NCBI GenBank assembly: GCA_945910665.1
Contig: CAMDZK010000024.1
Location: 1-9,992, forward strand
Reading direction: 5' to 3'
DNA: 9,992 nt
Origin: an uncultured Peptostreptococcaceae bacterium
GTDB lineage: Bacteria; Bacillota; Clostridia; Tissierellales; Peptoniphilaceae
Part shown: positions 1-7,605 of the stretch, piece by piece
Layout: each line of letters opens with the position of its first letter
How positions within the stretch are numbered: position 1 is the first letter of the stretch
Notes under the pieces: model-generated
Databases searched by the model: none
Told to the model about the DNA's origin: nothing
The model's input: the letters and a program-made list of their open reading frames with translations, nothing else
Made by a program: the position numbers and the translations under genes

Positions 1-6
1 TTGTTT

Positions 7-35
7 ATAATACCAAGTTTATTTCCCCTTGTCAA
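7..35 (-). promoter_or_regulatory. Sigma-A type promoter pointing left out of the window
   Basis: On the minus strand there is a perfect -35 box TTGACA (35 down to 30), a 17-base spacer (29 to 13), and the -10 box TATTAT (12 down to 7), which matches TATAAT at five of six positions. The spacing is ideal. It lies just downstream of the operon terminator at 79-100, and transcription would start at or just beyond the left edge, so the gene it drives is not visible. It probably starts a separate unit on the same strand. No operator or leader structure can be judged because the transcribed part is missing. Confidence 0.75.
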
Positions 36-78
36 CACTTTTTTCACTTTTCTTTGAAATTTCTTTTACATAAAACAT

Positions 79-100
79 AAACCGCTAAAATTAGCGGTTT
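79..100 (-). terminator. Rho-independent terminator at the end of the operon
   Basis: Bases 79-88 and 91-100 are perfect 10-base inverted repeats (AAACCGCTAA and TTAGCGGTTT) separated by two bases. The realistic hairpin has about nine pairs and a four-base loop. Read on the minus strand, the 3' arm ends in TTT and is followed by the T-rich stretch ATGTTTTATG rather than a clean U tract. The stop codon of the TPR gene (99-101) lies in the 5' arm. The repeat is symmetric, but there is no plus-strand gene for it to terminate, so the minus-strand reading is preferred. Confidence 0.72.
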
Positions 101-1172
101 AATCTTTCATATATCGGCTTAACTCTTCTACACTTGCAGCGATTTCTCCATCTTTAATTTCGATTTTTTGCAATTGTTTTAAATAATGTTTTGCCTTTTC
201 TTCCTTTTCTAATTGTAAAGAATAAACAACACCATTATAAAGTAAATTTTCATCCGTTGAAAAATGAGTTAGTCCTTCTTCTACAACTTCCGCTGCTTGC
301 TCTACTTGTTGACTTAAGTAGTAGGCAATTGCTAAATCGTTGTACAGATCACTTTTGTGGATTCCACCTTCCATGGCTTTTGTTAAACTCACAATGCTTT
401 GGGGGAAATGACCGAGGCCTTGTTGGGCCTCTCCGTAATAAAAGTAATGAAGGGGCGTACGGTTTTGTTGCGGAATTTCTGTAAAAATTTTTACGGCTCC
501 ATCAAAGTTTTGTTGATTGAGTGCTTGTTGCATAGCACGGTTACTTTTTTCTGTAAGAAGTTCTTGATAAATCTGTCTTCCCTCTTCACTCATCTCTTCT
601 TTTCTTTGCCCATCGATATACGAAAAGAGGGACCCTGCTTCTTCTTTCCGGTTTTTTTGGATCAAGAAGGCAGCCATAAGCTCTAAATCATCCGTCTCTA
701 TTTTTTCCCGATCGATGGTCAGTAACTCATCAAGTACCGCATTTACTTCACCCATCATCTGCTCTGCGTGATACCTAAGGAGTAAATAAATTAAAGAAGA
801 AACATCTTTTGGGTCTAAATCTAAGATGAGAATTGCAAAACTCGCGCCTACGACTGCGTCCGTTTCTTGAATGACTGCTGCACTTTCTTTTAATTGTTGT
901 AATAGATTTTCTTCTTGCCCTAAGATACGAATATAGAGACCCGCGCTTTCAAAATTGGGATCTGCTGCAAGTAAGATGACCATTCCTTCATAAAAGAGAT
1001 TTGCCGGTACAACATTTTCATCCCCTTTTTTCATGTATTGTATGAGTCGTGGCGAATATACCGGTAAAAGTGCTTGGTCACCACTACCTTTTATAAAAGT
1101 TCCTTTACTTACTTCTAGAAAAGAGAGCTGGTCTAATGCTTGTTGCCGATAGGGGTGTATCCATTTTCTCAT
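99..1172 (-). CDS. TPR-like repeat protein, function unknown
   Basis: Encodes 357 residues with no signal peptide and no membrane segment, so it is probably cytoplasmic. The C-terminal half looks like tetratricopeptide helices: about 242-270 (with YYGEAQQGLGHFPQSI), 276-304 (with NDLAIAYYLSQQVEQAAEVV) and 310-338. These follow the TPR pattern of small residues at helix contacts. More degenerate helical repeats may fill residues 55-235. Such repeats bind proteins and are not enzymatic. Start: ATG at 1172 with GAGG eight bases upstream, and the ATGA start/stop overlap with the membrane protein gene indicates coupled translation. It is the last gene before the hairpin at 79-100. The tight link to the membrane protein suggests the two act together, which is inference only. 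I do not recognise a named family. Confidence 0.85.
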   Translation of the reverse strand: MRKWIHPYRQQALDQLSFLEVSKGTFIKGSGDQALLPVYSPRLIQYMKKGDENVVPANLFYEGMVILLAADPNFESAGLYIRILGQEENLLQQLKESAAVIQETDAVVGASFAILILDLDPKDVSSLIYLLLRYHAEQMMGEVNAVLDELLTIDREKIETDDLELMAAFLIQKNRKEEAGSLFSYIDGQRKEEMSEEGRQIYQELLTEKSNRAMQQALNQQNFDGAVKIFTEIPQQNRTPLHYFYYGEAQQGLGHFPQSIVSLTKAMEGGIHKSDLYNDLAIAYYLSQQVEQAAEVVEEGLTHFSTDENLLYNGVVYSLQLEKEEKAKHYLKQLQKIEIKDGEIAASVEELSRYMKD

Positions 1173-1870
1173 GAATAGAACCTCGACATATATTTTCGTT
1201 TACGCATCGATGATTGATACATAATTTTAAAGAGTACCCCTCGTATGAGCGCAAAGATTGTCCATAAGAGTAAGTGTAAGATGGTTCGCACAATGAAAGT
1301 TGCATTCAGTCGACCAAATAGTATGGGAACAAATAAGGTCGTGCCATATCCAACAGCAGAAAGAGCAGCTCCCATCAAAAAAGTGAGGGGAATCCAAAAA
1401 TACCAGTTTTCTTTGATAAATTCCAAGGCTTCTGTCAAATTATCAAAACCATAGCTTGTCCCTAAATAAATGGCTTCAGGGAGAGCACTGAATACGACCA
1501 TTAAAATCAAGTCAAAATATGGAATACCTACCGTTGATGCAAGTAATTGCAAAATATAAATGACAAAAAAAGCGACGTATACGTCTCTAAAATGGTACAT
1601 AAGCCCTTCTTGGATTCGCATCGACTTATAATTATTTAAATCCATCGCGTGACGCAAACCAAATAGGTATAAAGAATAGAGTCCTGCCCGGATGATCGCT
1701 AGGAGAATCCCCCCTACGACGCCAATCCCTCCAATCACTAAGAGAGATCCTTCCATGAGAAGAGACACGACAACTTGTATAGCTACCATCAAAGGAATAT
1801 AACGCAAATAGTTTGGTAACTTATGAAGACCTTCATTTAAGATAAGGCCAATGTCTTTTATATAGTCCAT
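1169..1870 (-). CDS. Polytopic membrane protein, function unknown
   Basis: Encodes 233 residues with about six hydrophobic segments, near residues 24-40, 43-62, 96-112, 118-134, 156-176 and 194-212. The C-terminal tail is strongly basic (MRKRKYMSRFYS), and by the positive-inside rule it should be cytoplasmic, which agrees with a short cytoplasmic N-terminus and six crossings. No catalytic motif, transporter signature or Cys/His cluster is visible. The overall look (glycine-rich helix pair, amphipathic loop, then NWYFWIPL leading into a helix) recalls small uncharacterised integral membrane families of Bacillota, but I cannot name one. Start: ATG at 1870, preceded by AAAGGA with six bases of spacing. 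It overlaps the radical SAM gene by 13 bases and the TPR gene by 4, so it is translated from the same message. Confidence 0.85.
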   Translation of the reverse strand: MDYIKDIGLILNEGLHKLPNYLRYIPLMVAIQVVVSLLMEGSLLVIGGIGVVGGILLAIIRAGLYSLYLFGLRHAMDLNNYKSMRIQEGLMYHFRDVYVAFFVIYILQLLASTVGIPYFDLILMVVFSALPEAIYLGTSYGFDNLTEALEFIKENWYFWIPLTFLMGAALSAVGYGTTLFVPILFGRLNATFIVRTILHLLLWTIFALIRGVLFKIMYQSSMRKRKYMSRFYS

Positions 1871-3537
1871 AGATTTCCTTTCTCTTCAATTTCCACAAAT
1901 TCTCCGTCGATAAAAAGGAGACTGTGCCTGTTTTTCTTCACTTTATTTTCTTCATACGAATGAACCTCATAGGAAAAATCATAACGCCTCGTTTTCTTAT
2001 ATAACGAAGAAACTTCTCCCCATTTCTTTTTCAGGGCATTTTGAACGCTTTCTTCCTTAAATTCTTCCATGGTGAGTGGGCGCATTTTCACGATGTTTCC
2101 CTTCGGTTGTTTTGCCCGGTGCACATATGCATCAAAATGAAGAAAGTCTTTGATAATTTCTTCATCGATTCCCACATGCCTTCCAAATGTAAAAAGCAAA
2201 TCATACCAAGCATCTTTCGAAACATTTCTGGATAAATGCTCTTTGAAATAGATGGCTAATTGAGAAAATAAGGTCCACCATCCCCCCGTTTGTTCTTTTA
2301 GGAGAAGGAGTGTTTTTTCTAACCACTGTTCATTATATAAAAGATCGACAAGTTTTGCGACATCGTGTAAAAAGTATAATTCAGAGGCACTGATATCGTC
2401 TGTTTGTAAGACTTCATAGGGTGCGGTTTTCGTATGAATGATTCCAAACTTTTTCTTCTCTTCTCTTAATTTCGTTCCATGGAGAAGTTTTAAAAATCCC
2501 AACTGCAATTTGTGGGGCTGCATGGCCATTACATCATCAAAAGATTTTCCAAAGGAGAGTAAATTTTCATGGGGAAGTCCTGCGATTAAATCTAAATGAA
2601 GGTGAATATTCCCTGGTTTTCTAAGGGCTGCAACCACTTGTGCTATCTGTTCTGTTTTTCCTACGCGAGAAATTTCTTCACACGTGTTTGGATTGGTCGA
2701 TTGGACGCCAATTTCAAATTGTACAAGTCCTGGCCGAAGGGCATTTAACTGCTCGATTTGATTCTCTTTTAAGACGGCTGGATGGATTTCCATATGAAAA
2801 TTGGTATGTCCATTATCGATCGATTGAATGAACTCGATCATTTCCTTAAATCTTTTTGGATTCGCATTCATCGTTCGGTCAATAAACTTAATGCGGTCCA
2901 ATTTTTGATTTGCAAGAACGGTGAGTTCTTCTTTGACTTGTTCGAGTGGGACTTCGCGCACCTTTTGCGATTGGGACAAACAAAAACTACAATGGTAAGG
3001 ACATCCTCTACTCGCTTCATAGTAATACATTTTGTGATTTTCGAAGGTGAAGTCCTGATACACAGGTGGGAGTGTGGCTAAATCGGGAACCGAAAAAACG
3101 TGCGGAGACTGAATCCCCTGGTTTCGATAATAGAGATTGGGAACAGATTGCATATCCTCTGTAAAAAGAAGAGGAAAACTCGTCTCCCCTTCTCCAGCTA
3201 AAATATAGTCAATACTCGGATACTCTTCCATGTATTTCACAGCATCAAAAGAAACCTCAGGACCGCCAAGCAAAATTTTGGCATTGGGAAGAAGCACTTT
3301 TAAGTCTTGAATGATTCTAAGAATCGACTCAATGTTCCAAATATATGTGGAAAAACCATATAAATCAGCATTTTCCTCAAATAAACGGCGCAATAAATCA
3401 TCGTGATGCACCGACGTCGTCGATTCGACAATCGATAGATTGGTCTTCGGTTTCATCCTTGCAAGACAATAGATTGCATAGGCTGTGTGTGAAAAACTCG
3501 CATTAATTCCTACGAGGGTCGTTTTTTCAAATTTCAT
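1858..3537 (-). CDS. Radical SAM protein, B12-binding-like/DUF4080 type
   Basis: Encodes 559 residues. Residues 1-125 form a cobalamin-binding-like Rossmann domain (LVGINASFSHTAYAIYCL at the start, LLGGPEVS at 89-96, LAGEGETSF at 113-121). Residues 170-360 are the radical SAM barrel, with the iron-sulfur motif CX3CX2C at C179, C183 and C186 (RGCPYHCSFC), then FEIGVQS at 274-280 and LDLIAGLPHE at 315-324. The rest (about 365-520) fits the DUF4080 C-terminal domain. The family cleaves S-adenosylmethionine to make a 5'-deoxyadenosyl radical; the substrate of this subgroup is not known to me. The classical DxHxxG cobalamin ligand motif is absent, so B12 binding is uncertain. The start ATG shares one base with the argS stop (TAATG) and has no clear Shine-Dalgarno sequence, pointing to translational coupling. 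Family call firm, function unknown. Confidence 0.9.
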   Translation of the reverse strand: MKFEKTTLVGINASFSHTAYAIYCLARMKPKTNLSIVESTTSVHHDDLLRRLFEENADLYGFSTYIWNIESILRIIQDLKVLLPNAKILLGGPEVSFDAVKYMEEYPSIDYILAGEGETSFPLLFTEDMQSVPNLYYRNQGIQSPHVFSVPDLATLPPVYQDFTFENHKMYYYEASRGCPYHCSFCLSQSQKVREVPLEQVKEELTVLANQKLDRIKFIDRTMNANPKRFKEMIEFIQSIDNGHTNFHMEIHPAVLKENQIEQLNALRPGLVQFEIGVQSTNPNTCEEISRVGKTEQIAQVVAALRKPGNIHLHLDLIAGLPHENLLSFGKSFDDVMAMQPHKLQLGFLKLLHGTKLREEKKKFGIIHTKTAPYEVLQTDDISASELYFLHDVAKLVDLLYNEQWLEKTLLLLKEQTGGWWTLFSQLAIYFKEHLSRNVSKDAWYDLLFTFGRHVGIDEEIIKDFLHFDAYVHRAKQPKGNIVKMRPLTMEEFKEESVQNALKKKWGEVSSLYKKTRRYDFSYEVHSYEENKVKKNRHSLLFIDGEFVEIEEKGNLWTI

Positions 3538-5237
3538 TACATTGTTTCTGGTGCGTGGATGCCTAATAAGGCGAGTCCATCGCGGATAATTTCTTTCGTT
3601 GCTTGTACCAAAAGAAGGTACGCGTGTTTCGCCGGTTCTTCTGCCTTGAGAATGGGTGTTGTATTATAAAATTTATTGAATTGTTTCGCAATTTCTAATA
3701 CTTGACGTGTAACAATATAAGGTTCGTTCTTCTCCATCGCTTCCACAATCGCTTTTGGGTAATTGCTGAGGGCTCCAATTAAACGATATGCTTCTTCTTC
3801 TTGATCGATGTAGGAAAGATCTGCCAATTCTTTGTTAGGCTTCTCTTTTCGCAACAGACTCGATGCTCTCGCATGGGTGTATTGAACATAAGGTCCTGTT
3901 TCTCCTTCGAAGTTTAAGGTCCGATCCCATGTAAACACGTAGTCTTTAATTCGATTGTTGAAGAGTTCTTGGAAGACAACGGCACCAATGCCTACTTGTT
4001 TGGCCACTTCTTCTTTGTTTTCTAAATCTGCATTTCTCTCTTCGATAATCTTTAATGTTTTATCGACAGCATTATTTAATACATCCTCTAAGAAAATAAC
4101 CAACCCTTTTCTCGTTGCCATGGCACCATCTTCCATGCTGATCGTTCCAAAGGGAATATGCACGCAATCGTTGGCGCATTCATATCCCATCTTTTCAAGG
4201 ACAGCAAAGAGTTGGTTAAAATGAAGGCTTTGTGGAGCACCGACAACGTAAATATTTTTATCGAAGTCGTAGGTTTCATGACGGTAAATGACTGCCGCTA
4301 AATCCCTTGTAATATAAAGGGTCGATCCGTCACTCTTTTGTATCAGTGCCGGGGGAAGGTCATACTCTTCCAAGTTGACAATCATCGCACCATCGGATTC
4401 TTCTAACAAATCTTTCTCTGTCAATTCATCGATGACGCGGTCCATTTTATCGGAATAGAAACTTTCTCCATTATAGGAGTCAAAAGTAATTCCTAATAAA
4501 TCATAGACGCGATTGAATTCGACTAAGCTCAAATCCTTAAACCACTTCCATAATTGGACAGCTTCTGAATTTCCCGTTTCCAGTTCTTTAAACCAATATC
4601 TCGCTTCTTCTTTGTACGCTGGATCTTTTTCTACCTCTTGGTTATAACGTACATAGAGTTTGAGCATTTCGCGAATGGGATCATTTTCGATCGCTTGGGC
4701 ATCGCCCCATTTTTTGTACGCTGCAATCATCATACCGAATTGGGTTCCATAATCTCCTAAGTGGTTGATGGCAATCGTATGAAAGCCTAATTTATCATAG
4801 ATATTTCGTAAGGCATTACCAATCACAGTGGAACGGATATGTCCAATGTGAAAAGGCTTCGCGATGTTTGTAGATGAGAATTCGACAATAATTGTCTTTC
4901 CTTCTCCCATGGTCGAAGTTCCGTATGAGTTTTCGCCTTCTAAAATTTGTTCGAGAACAGTTCCCGTGCGATTTGCACGTTTCACAAAAAAGTTGATATA
5001 CGGTCCATTGGCTTCTACTTTGTCGATGGAATCCGTTAATTTCACTTTTTCTGCAAGTTCTTTTGCAATGACCGGTGGAGCTTTTCGCATTGTCTTTGCC
5101 AATTTAAAGCAAGGGAATGCATAGTCTCCCATTTCTGGATTCGGCGGAATTTCAAGCCATTCTTCCATTTCTTGTTCTGTAATTCCTAGATCGAGTTGTT
5201 GTATCTGTTCAATGACAGCTTGTTTTTCTTGCTGCAT
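3537..5237 (-). CDS. argS: Arginyl-tRNA synthetase
   Basis: Cytoplasmic class I synthetase that joins arginine to tRNA-Arg using ATP. The 566-residue length is normal for the bacterial enzyme. Residues 1-90 are the ArgS-specific N-terminal tRNA-binding domain (PPNPEMGDYAFPCFKLAK). The catalytic core follows, with the HIGH motif at H130-H133 (AKPFHIGHIRST), GDYGTQFG at 161-168 and the KMSKS-equivalent MATRKG at 373-378. The anticodon-binding DALR domain covers about 450-566 (GPYVQYTHARASSLLRK) and ends intact in LLGIHAPETM. Start: ATG at 5237, preceded by AAAGGAG with a six-base spacer; this site overlaps the mutS2 stop codon, and only 11 bases separate the genes. The stop overlaps the next start as TAATG. 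No T-box leader or own promoter fits in the 11-base gap, so it must be transcribed from upstream. Confidence 0.97.
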   Translation of the reverse strand: MQQEKQAVIEQIQQLDLGITEQEMEEWLEIPPNPEMGDYAFPCFKLAKTMRKAPPVIAKELAEKVKLTDSIDKVEANGPYINFFVKRANRTGTVLEQILEGENSYGTSTMGEGKTIIVEFSSTNIAKPFHIGHIRSTVIGNALRNIYDKLGFHTIAINHLGDYGTQFGMMIAAYKKWGDAQAIENDPIREMLKLYVRYNQEVEKDPAYKEEARYWFKELETGNSEAVQLWKWFKDLSLVEFNRVYDLLGITFDSYNGESFYSDKMDRVIDELTEKDLLEESDGAMIVNLEEYDLPPALIQKSDGSTLYITRDLAAVIYRHETYDFDKNIYVVGAPQSLHFNQLFAVLEKMGYECANDCVHIPFGTISMEDGAMATRKGLVIFLEDVLNNAVDKTLKIIEERNADLENKEEVAKQVGIGAVVFQELFNNRIKDYVFTWDRTLNFEGETGPYVQYTHARASSLLRKEKPNKELADLSYIDQEEEAYRLIGALSNYPKAIVEAMEKNEPYIVTRQVLEIAKQFNKFYNTTPILKAEEPAKHAYLLLVQATKEIIRDGLALLGIHAPETM

Positions 5238-5248
5238 AGTCCACTCCT

Positions 5249-7603
5249 TTATAATTCGACGATGGTTACACCATCGCCACCTTCCTTTAAGCTCCCTAAA
5301 CGATAGGATTTTACCATGGGATGTTTCTTCAAGTATTCAGAAATTCCACTGCGCAAGGATCCTGTTCCTTTTCCGTGGATGATTTCTAAGGATTTCATAT
5401 TTGAAAGCACAGCAGAGTCAATCAGTTGATCGACCTTACCAATTGCTTCATCCAATCGGTCTCCGCGTAAGTCTAAGCGATTCGACACGTTTTCATTTTG
5501 TCTTTCTCGAAGCATTCTTTTCATCGATGTACCACCCGATTGGGTTTGTTTCGTTTCCACTTTTTCAATTTCATCCAACCCGACGTTCATCTTTAAAATT
5601 CCCACTTGTACGCTGAGCTGATTGTTTTTATCAGGTAGAGTTAACACTTGCCCATCTGCGTCCATCGTAAGCACACGAACGGTTTCCCCTAAGGTCAATT
5701 CTTTGGGAATCTCTGAAGAGGTTTTCTTCTGAATCCCCTTTCCCTTTGGCTGGAGTTTTCGTTCTTCATCACGCAAAGCCTGCTTTGCCCTGGCAGCCGC
5801 TTTTTGGTGGTTGGTACCTTTTTCCTTTTCAAGCATTTCGATAATCATTTGTGCTTGAATGCGCGCTTCTTCTATGATTTTTTGGGCTTCTAAAAAGCCT
5901 TCTTCTTTGGCTTTTTCTTTTCGCTCCTCCGCCTGCTCTAACCGCCTTTCGGCCTTTCTTTGCAAGTCTTCCACTTCGTCCATCTTTTGTTGCCATTGTT
6001 GGCGAACCGCCATCGCTTCTTTACTTTCAGTTTCAATCTTCGTAAGAACATCTTCAAATTCAAGATTTTCGTCGCTGATTTGCTGTTTCGCATGGTCAAT
6101 AATGGCGTCCGAAAGGCCTAAACGCCTTGAAATTTCAAAAGCATTTGACTTACCTGGCAAGCCAATTTGTAAACGGTACGTGGGTTTTAACGTCTTCACA
6201 TCGAATTCAACGGAAGCATTTCGCACCCCTTCTGTGTTTAAAGCGAAAAGTTTTAGTTGTGAATAGTGGGTGGTTGCGATCGTATAAATGTTTCGCTGTA
6301 ATAATGTTTCTAAAATGGCAATGGCCAGAGCGGCCCCTTCTGTGGGGTCTGTTCCAGCACCCAATTCATCAAACAACACGAGAGAACGGGGTGTCATTTC
6401 ATTTAAAATGGAGACGATGTTCACCATATGCGATGAAAAAGTCGATAGAGATTGTTCAATCGATTGTTCATCGCCAATGTCTGAGAAAACTTCATCAAAT
6501 AATGGCAGGGTCGCACCTTCCTTAACGGGGATATGCAAACCTGATTGGGCCATAAGGACGAGAAGGCCTACAGTTTTTAGGGTGACGGTTTTTCCGCCTG
6601 TGTTTGGTCCTGTAATCACGAGTGTTGTGTAACCATCTCCAAGTAAAACTGTAATCGGTACCACAGTGTTGGGATCTAGAAGAGGATGTCTTGCTTCAGT
6701 CAGAAGAATCGGCAGCGATGGATCAACTTTCGGCATCGTTGCATTGAGTTCCAATGCATAGCGGCCTTTTGCAAAGATAAAATCGAGTAAGGTCATCGTC
6801 TGCTGATTCATTTCGATTTCATCGACATAATTGGCACAAAGGCTGGAAAGTTCTCGTAAAATTTTCTCGATTTCTTCTTGTTCTTGAATTTCCAATTCAC
6901 GCACTTCATTATTTAAAGTGACGATGCTCATGGGTTCAATGTATAATGTTTGCTTACTCGCAGATTGATCGTGAATAATTCCAGGAAATGAACTTCTGGC
7001 ATCTGCACGCACAGGTAATACGTAGCGACCATCGCGCATGGTGATTAAATTTTCTTGTAACTTTTTCTGCGAATCGGGTGAACGTAAAAACTGGTTTAGT
7101 TTGTCTTTTACTTCCCCTTCTTTTTTCCGAATGCTCTTACGGATTCGGTTTAAGGTTGGCGATGCATCATCAGATATTTCTTCTTCCGAGACGATAACAC
7201 GAAAAATCTCATCGCGGAGTCCCCGCAAGGGAACGAGGGTCTGGATAAGCCCCATAAGTAATGGATAGCCTTCGTCTTCTTCTGTAAAATAAGATTTCAT
7301 ACCATCGACCCCACGAAGGAGGTCACCGAGATATAAAAGAGCGCGGGTGGACAGTACCGCGCTTTTTCGCAATCGAATAAAACTATCGCCTTGATCTCTA
7401 ATGCCAAAAAGCGGTGGTCTCGATTTCTTCATCACCGCTCGATAGCCTTCATCTGTTTCTCTCTGTCCTTGGGAAATTTCCGCTGCATAAACACTGGGAA
7501 CGAGGGATAAGCATTTCTCTTTTCCCGGCTCCGATTGGGCGTACTCTGCTAATTGTCTTCGTATCTTATGAAATTCCAACACTTTGAGTGTTCGTTCTTT
7601 CAC
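5249..7603 (-). CDS. mutS2: Endonuclease MutS2 (Smr-domain MutS homologue)
   Basis: Encodes 784 residues from GTG, close to the length of Bacillus subtilis MutS2. Residues 1-300 are the MutS2 core and lever region. The ATPase domain has Walker A GPNTGGKT (332-339) and Walker B LVLFDELGAGTDP (408-420, D412 and E413). A long charged coiled coil runs about 515-620, followed by a small KOW-like beta domain (636-680) and a complete C-terminal Smr domain (709-784) with LDLRG and HGKGTG (743-748). The family lacks the mismatch-recognition domain of MutS. In B. subtilis it acts on collided ribosomes, and in other bacteria it restrains recombination. The GTG start is chosen because AAGGGAGGAG lies just upstream and the next residues (KERTLKVLEFHK) align with where the family begins. 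An in-frame ATG at 7669 would add 22 residues lying wholly inside the U32 gene. Confidence 0.96.
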   Translation of the reverse strand: MKERTLKVLEFHKIRRQLAEYAQSEPGKEKCLSLVPSVYAAEISQGQRETDEGYRAVMKKSRPPLFGIRDQGDSFIRLRKSAVLSTRALLYLGDLLRGVDGMKSYFTEEDEGYPLLMGLIQTLVPLRGLRDEIFRVIVSEEEISDDASPTLNRIRKSIRKKEGEVKDKLNQFLRSPDSQKKLQENLITMRDGRYVLPVRADARSSFPGIIHDQSASKQTLYIEPMSIVTLNNEVRELEIQEQEEIEKILRELSSLCANYVDEIEMNQQTMTLLDFIFAKGRYALELNATMPKVDPSLPILLTEARHPLLDPNTVVPITVLLGDGYTTLVITGPNTGGKTVTLKTVGLLVLMAQSGLHIPVKEGATLPLFDEVFSDIGDEQSIEQSLSTFSSHMVNIVSILNEMTPRSLVLFDELGAGTDPTEGAALAIAILETLLQRNIYTIATTHYSQLKLFALNTEGVRNASVEFDVKTLKPTYRLQIGLPGKSNAFEISRRLGLSDAIIDHAKQQISDENLEFEDVLTKIETESKEAMAVRQQWQQKMDEVEDLQRKAERRLEQAEERKEKAKEEGFLEAQKIIEEARIQAQMIIEMLEKEKGTNHQKAAARAKQALRDEERKLQPKGKGIQKKTSSEIPKELTLGETVRVLTMDADGQVLTLPDKNNQLSVQVGILKMNVGLDEIEKVETKQTQSGGTSMKRMLRERQNENVSNRLDLRGDRLDEAIGKVDQLIDSAVLSNMKSLEIIHGKGTGSLRSGISEYLKKHPMVKSYRLGSLKEGGDGVTIVEL

Positions 7604-7605
7604 TT

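Noticed and set aside
36..78. The AT-rich stretch between terminator and promoter, examined for a small gene or repeat.
   Set aside because: It has T- and A-rich runs but no start with a ribosome binding site and no repeat structure.
1105..1305. Minus-strand 66-codon frame across the membrane/TPR gene junction.
   Set aside because: It overlaps two well-supported genes in another frame and the product has no recognisable feature.
3955..4279. Frames of 63-89 codons on both strands inside argS.
   Set aside because: They are shadows of the conserved catalytic domain of argS, with no start signals or family resemblance.
5859..6525. Plus-strand open frames of 132-135 codons opposite mutS2.
   Set aside because: They are antisense to conserved MutS2 coding sequence including the coiled coil, have serine- and cysteine-rich low-quality translations, and show no sign of being genes.
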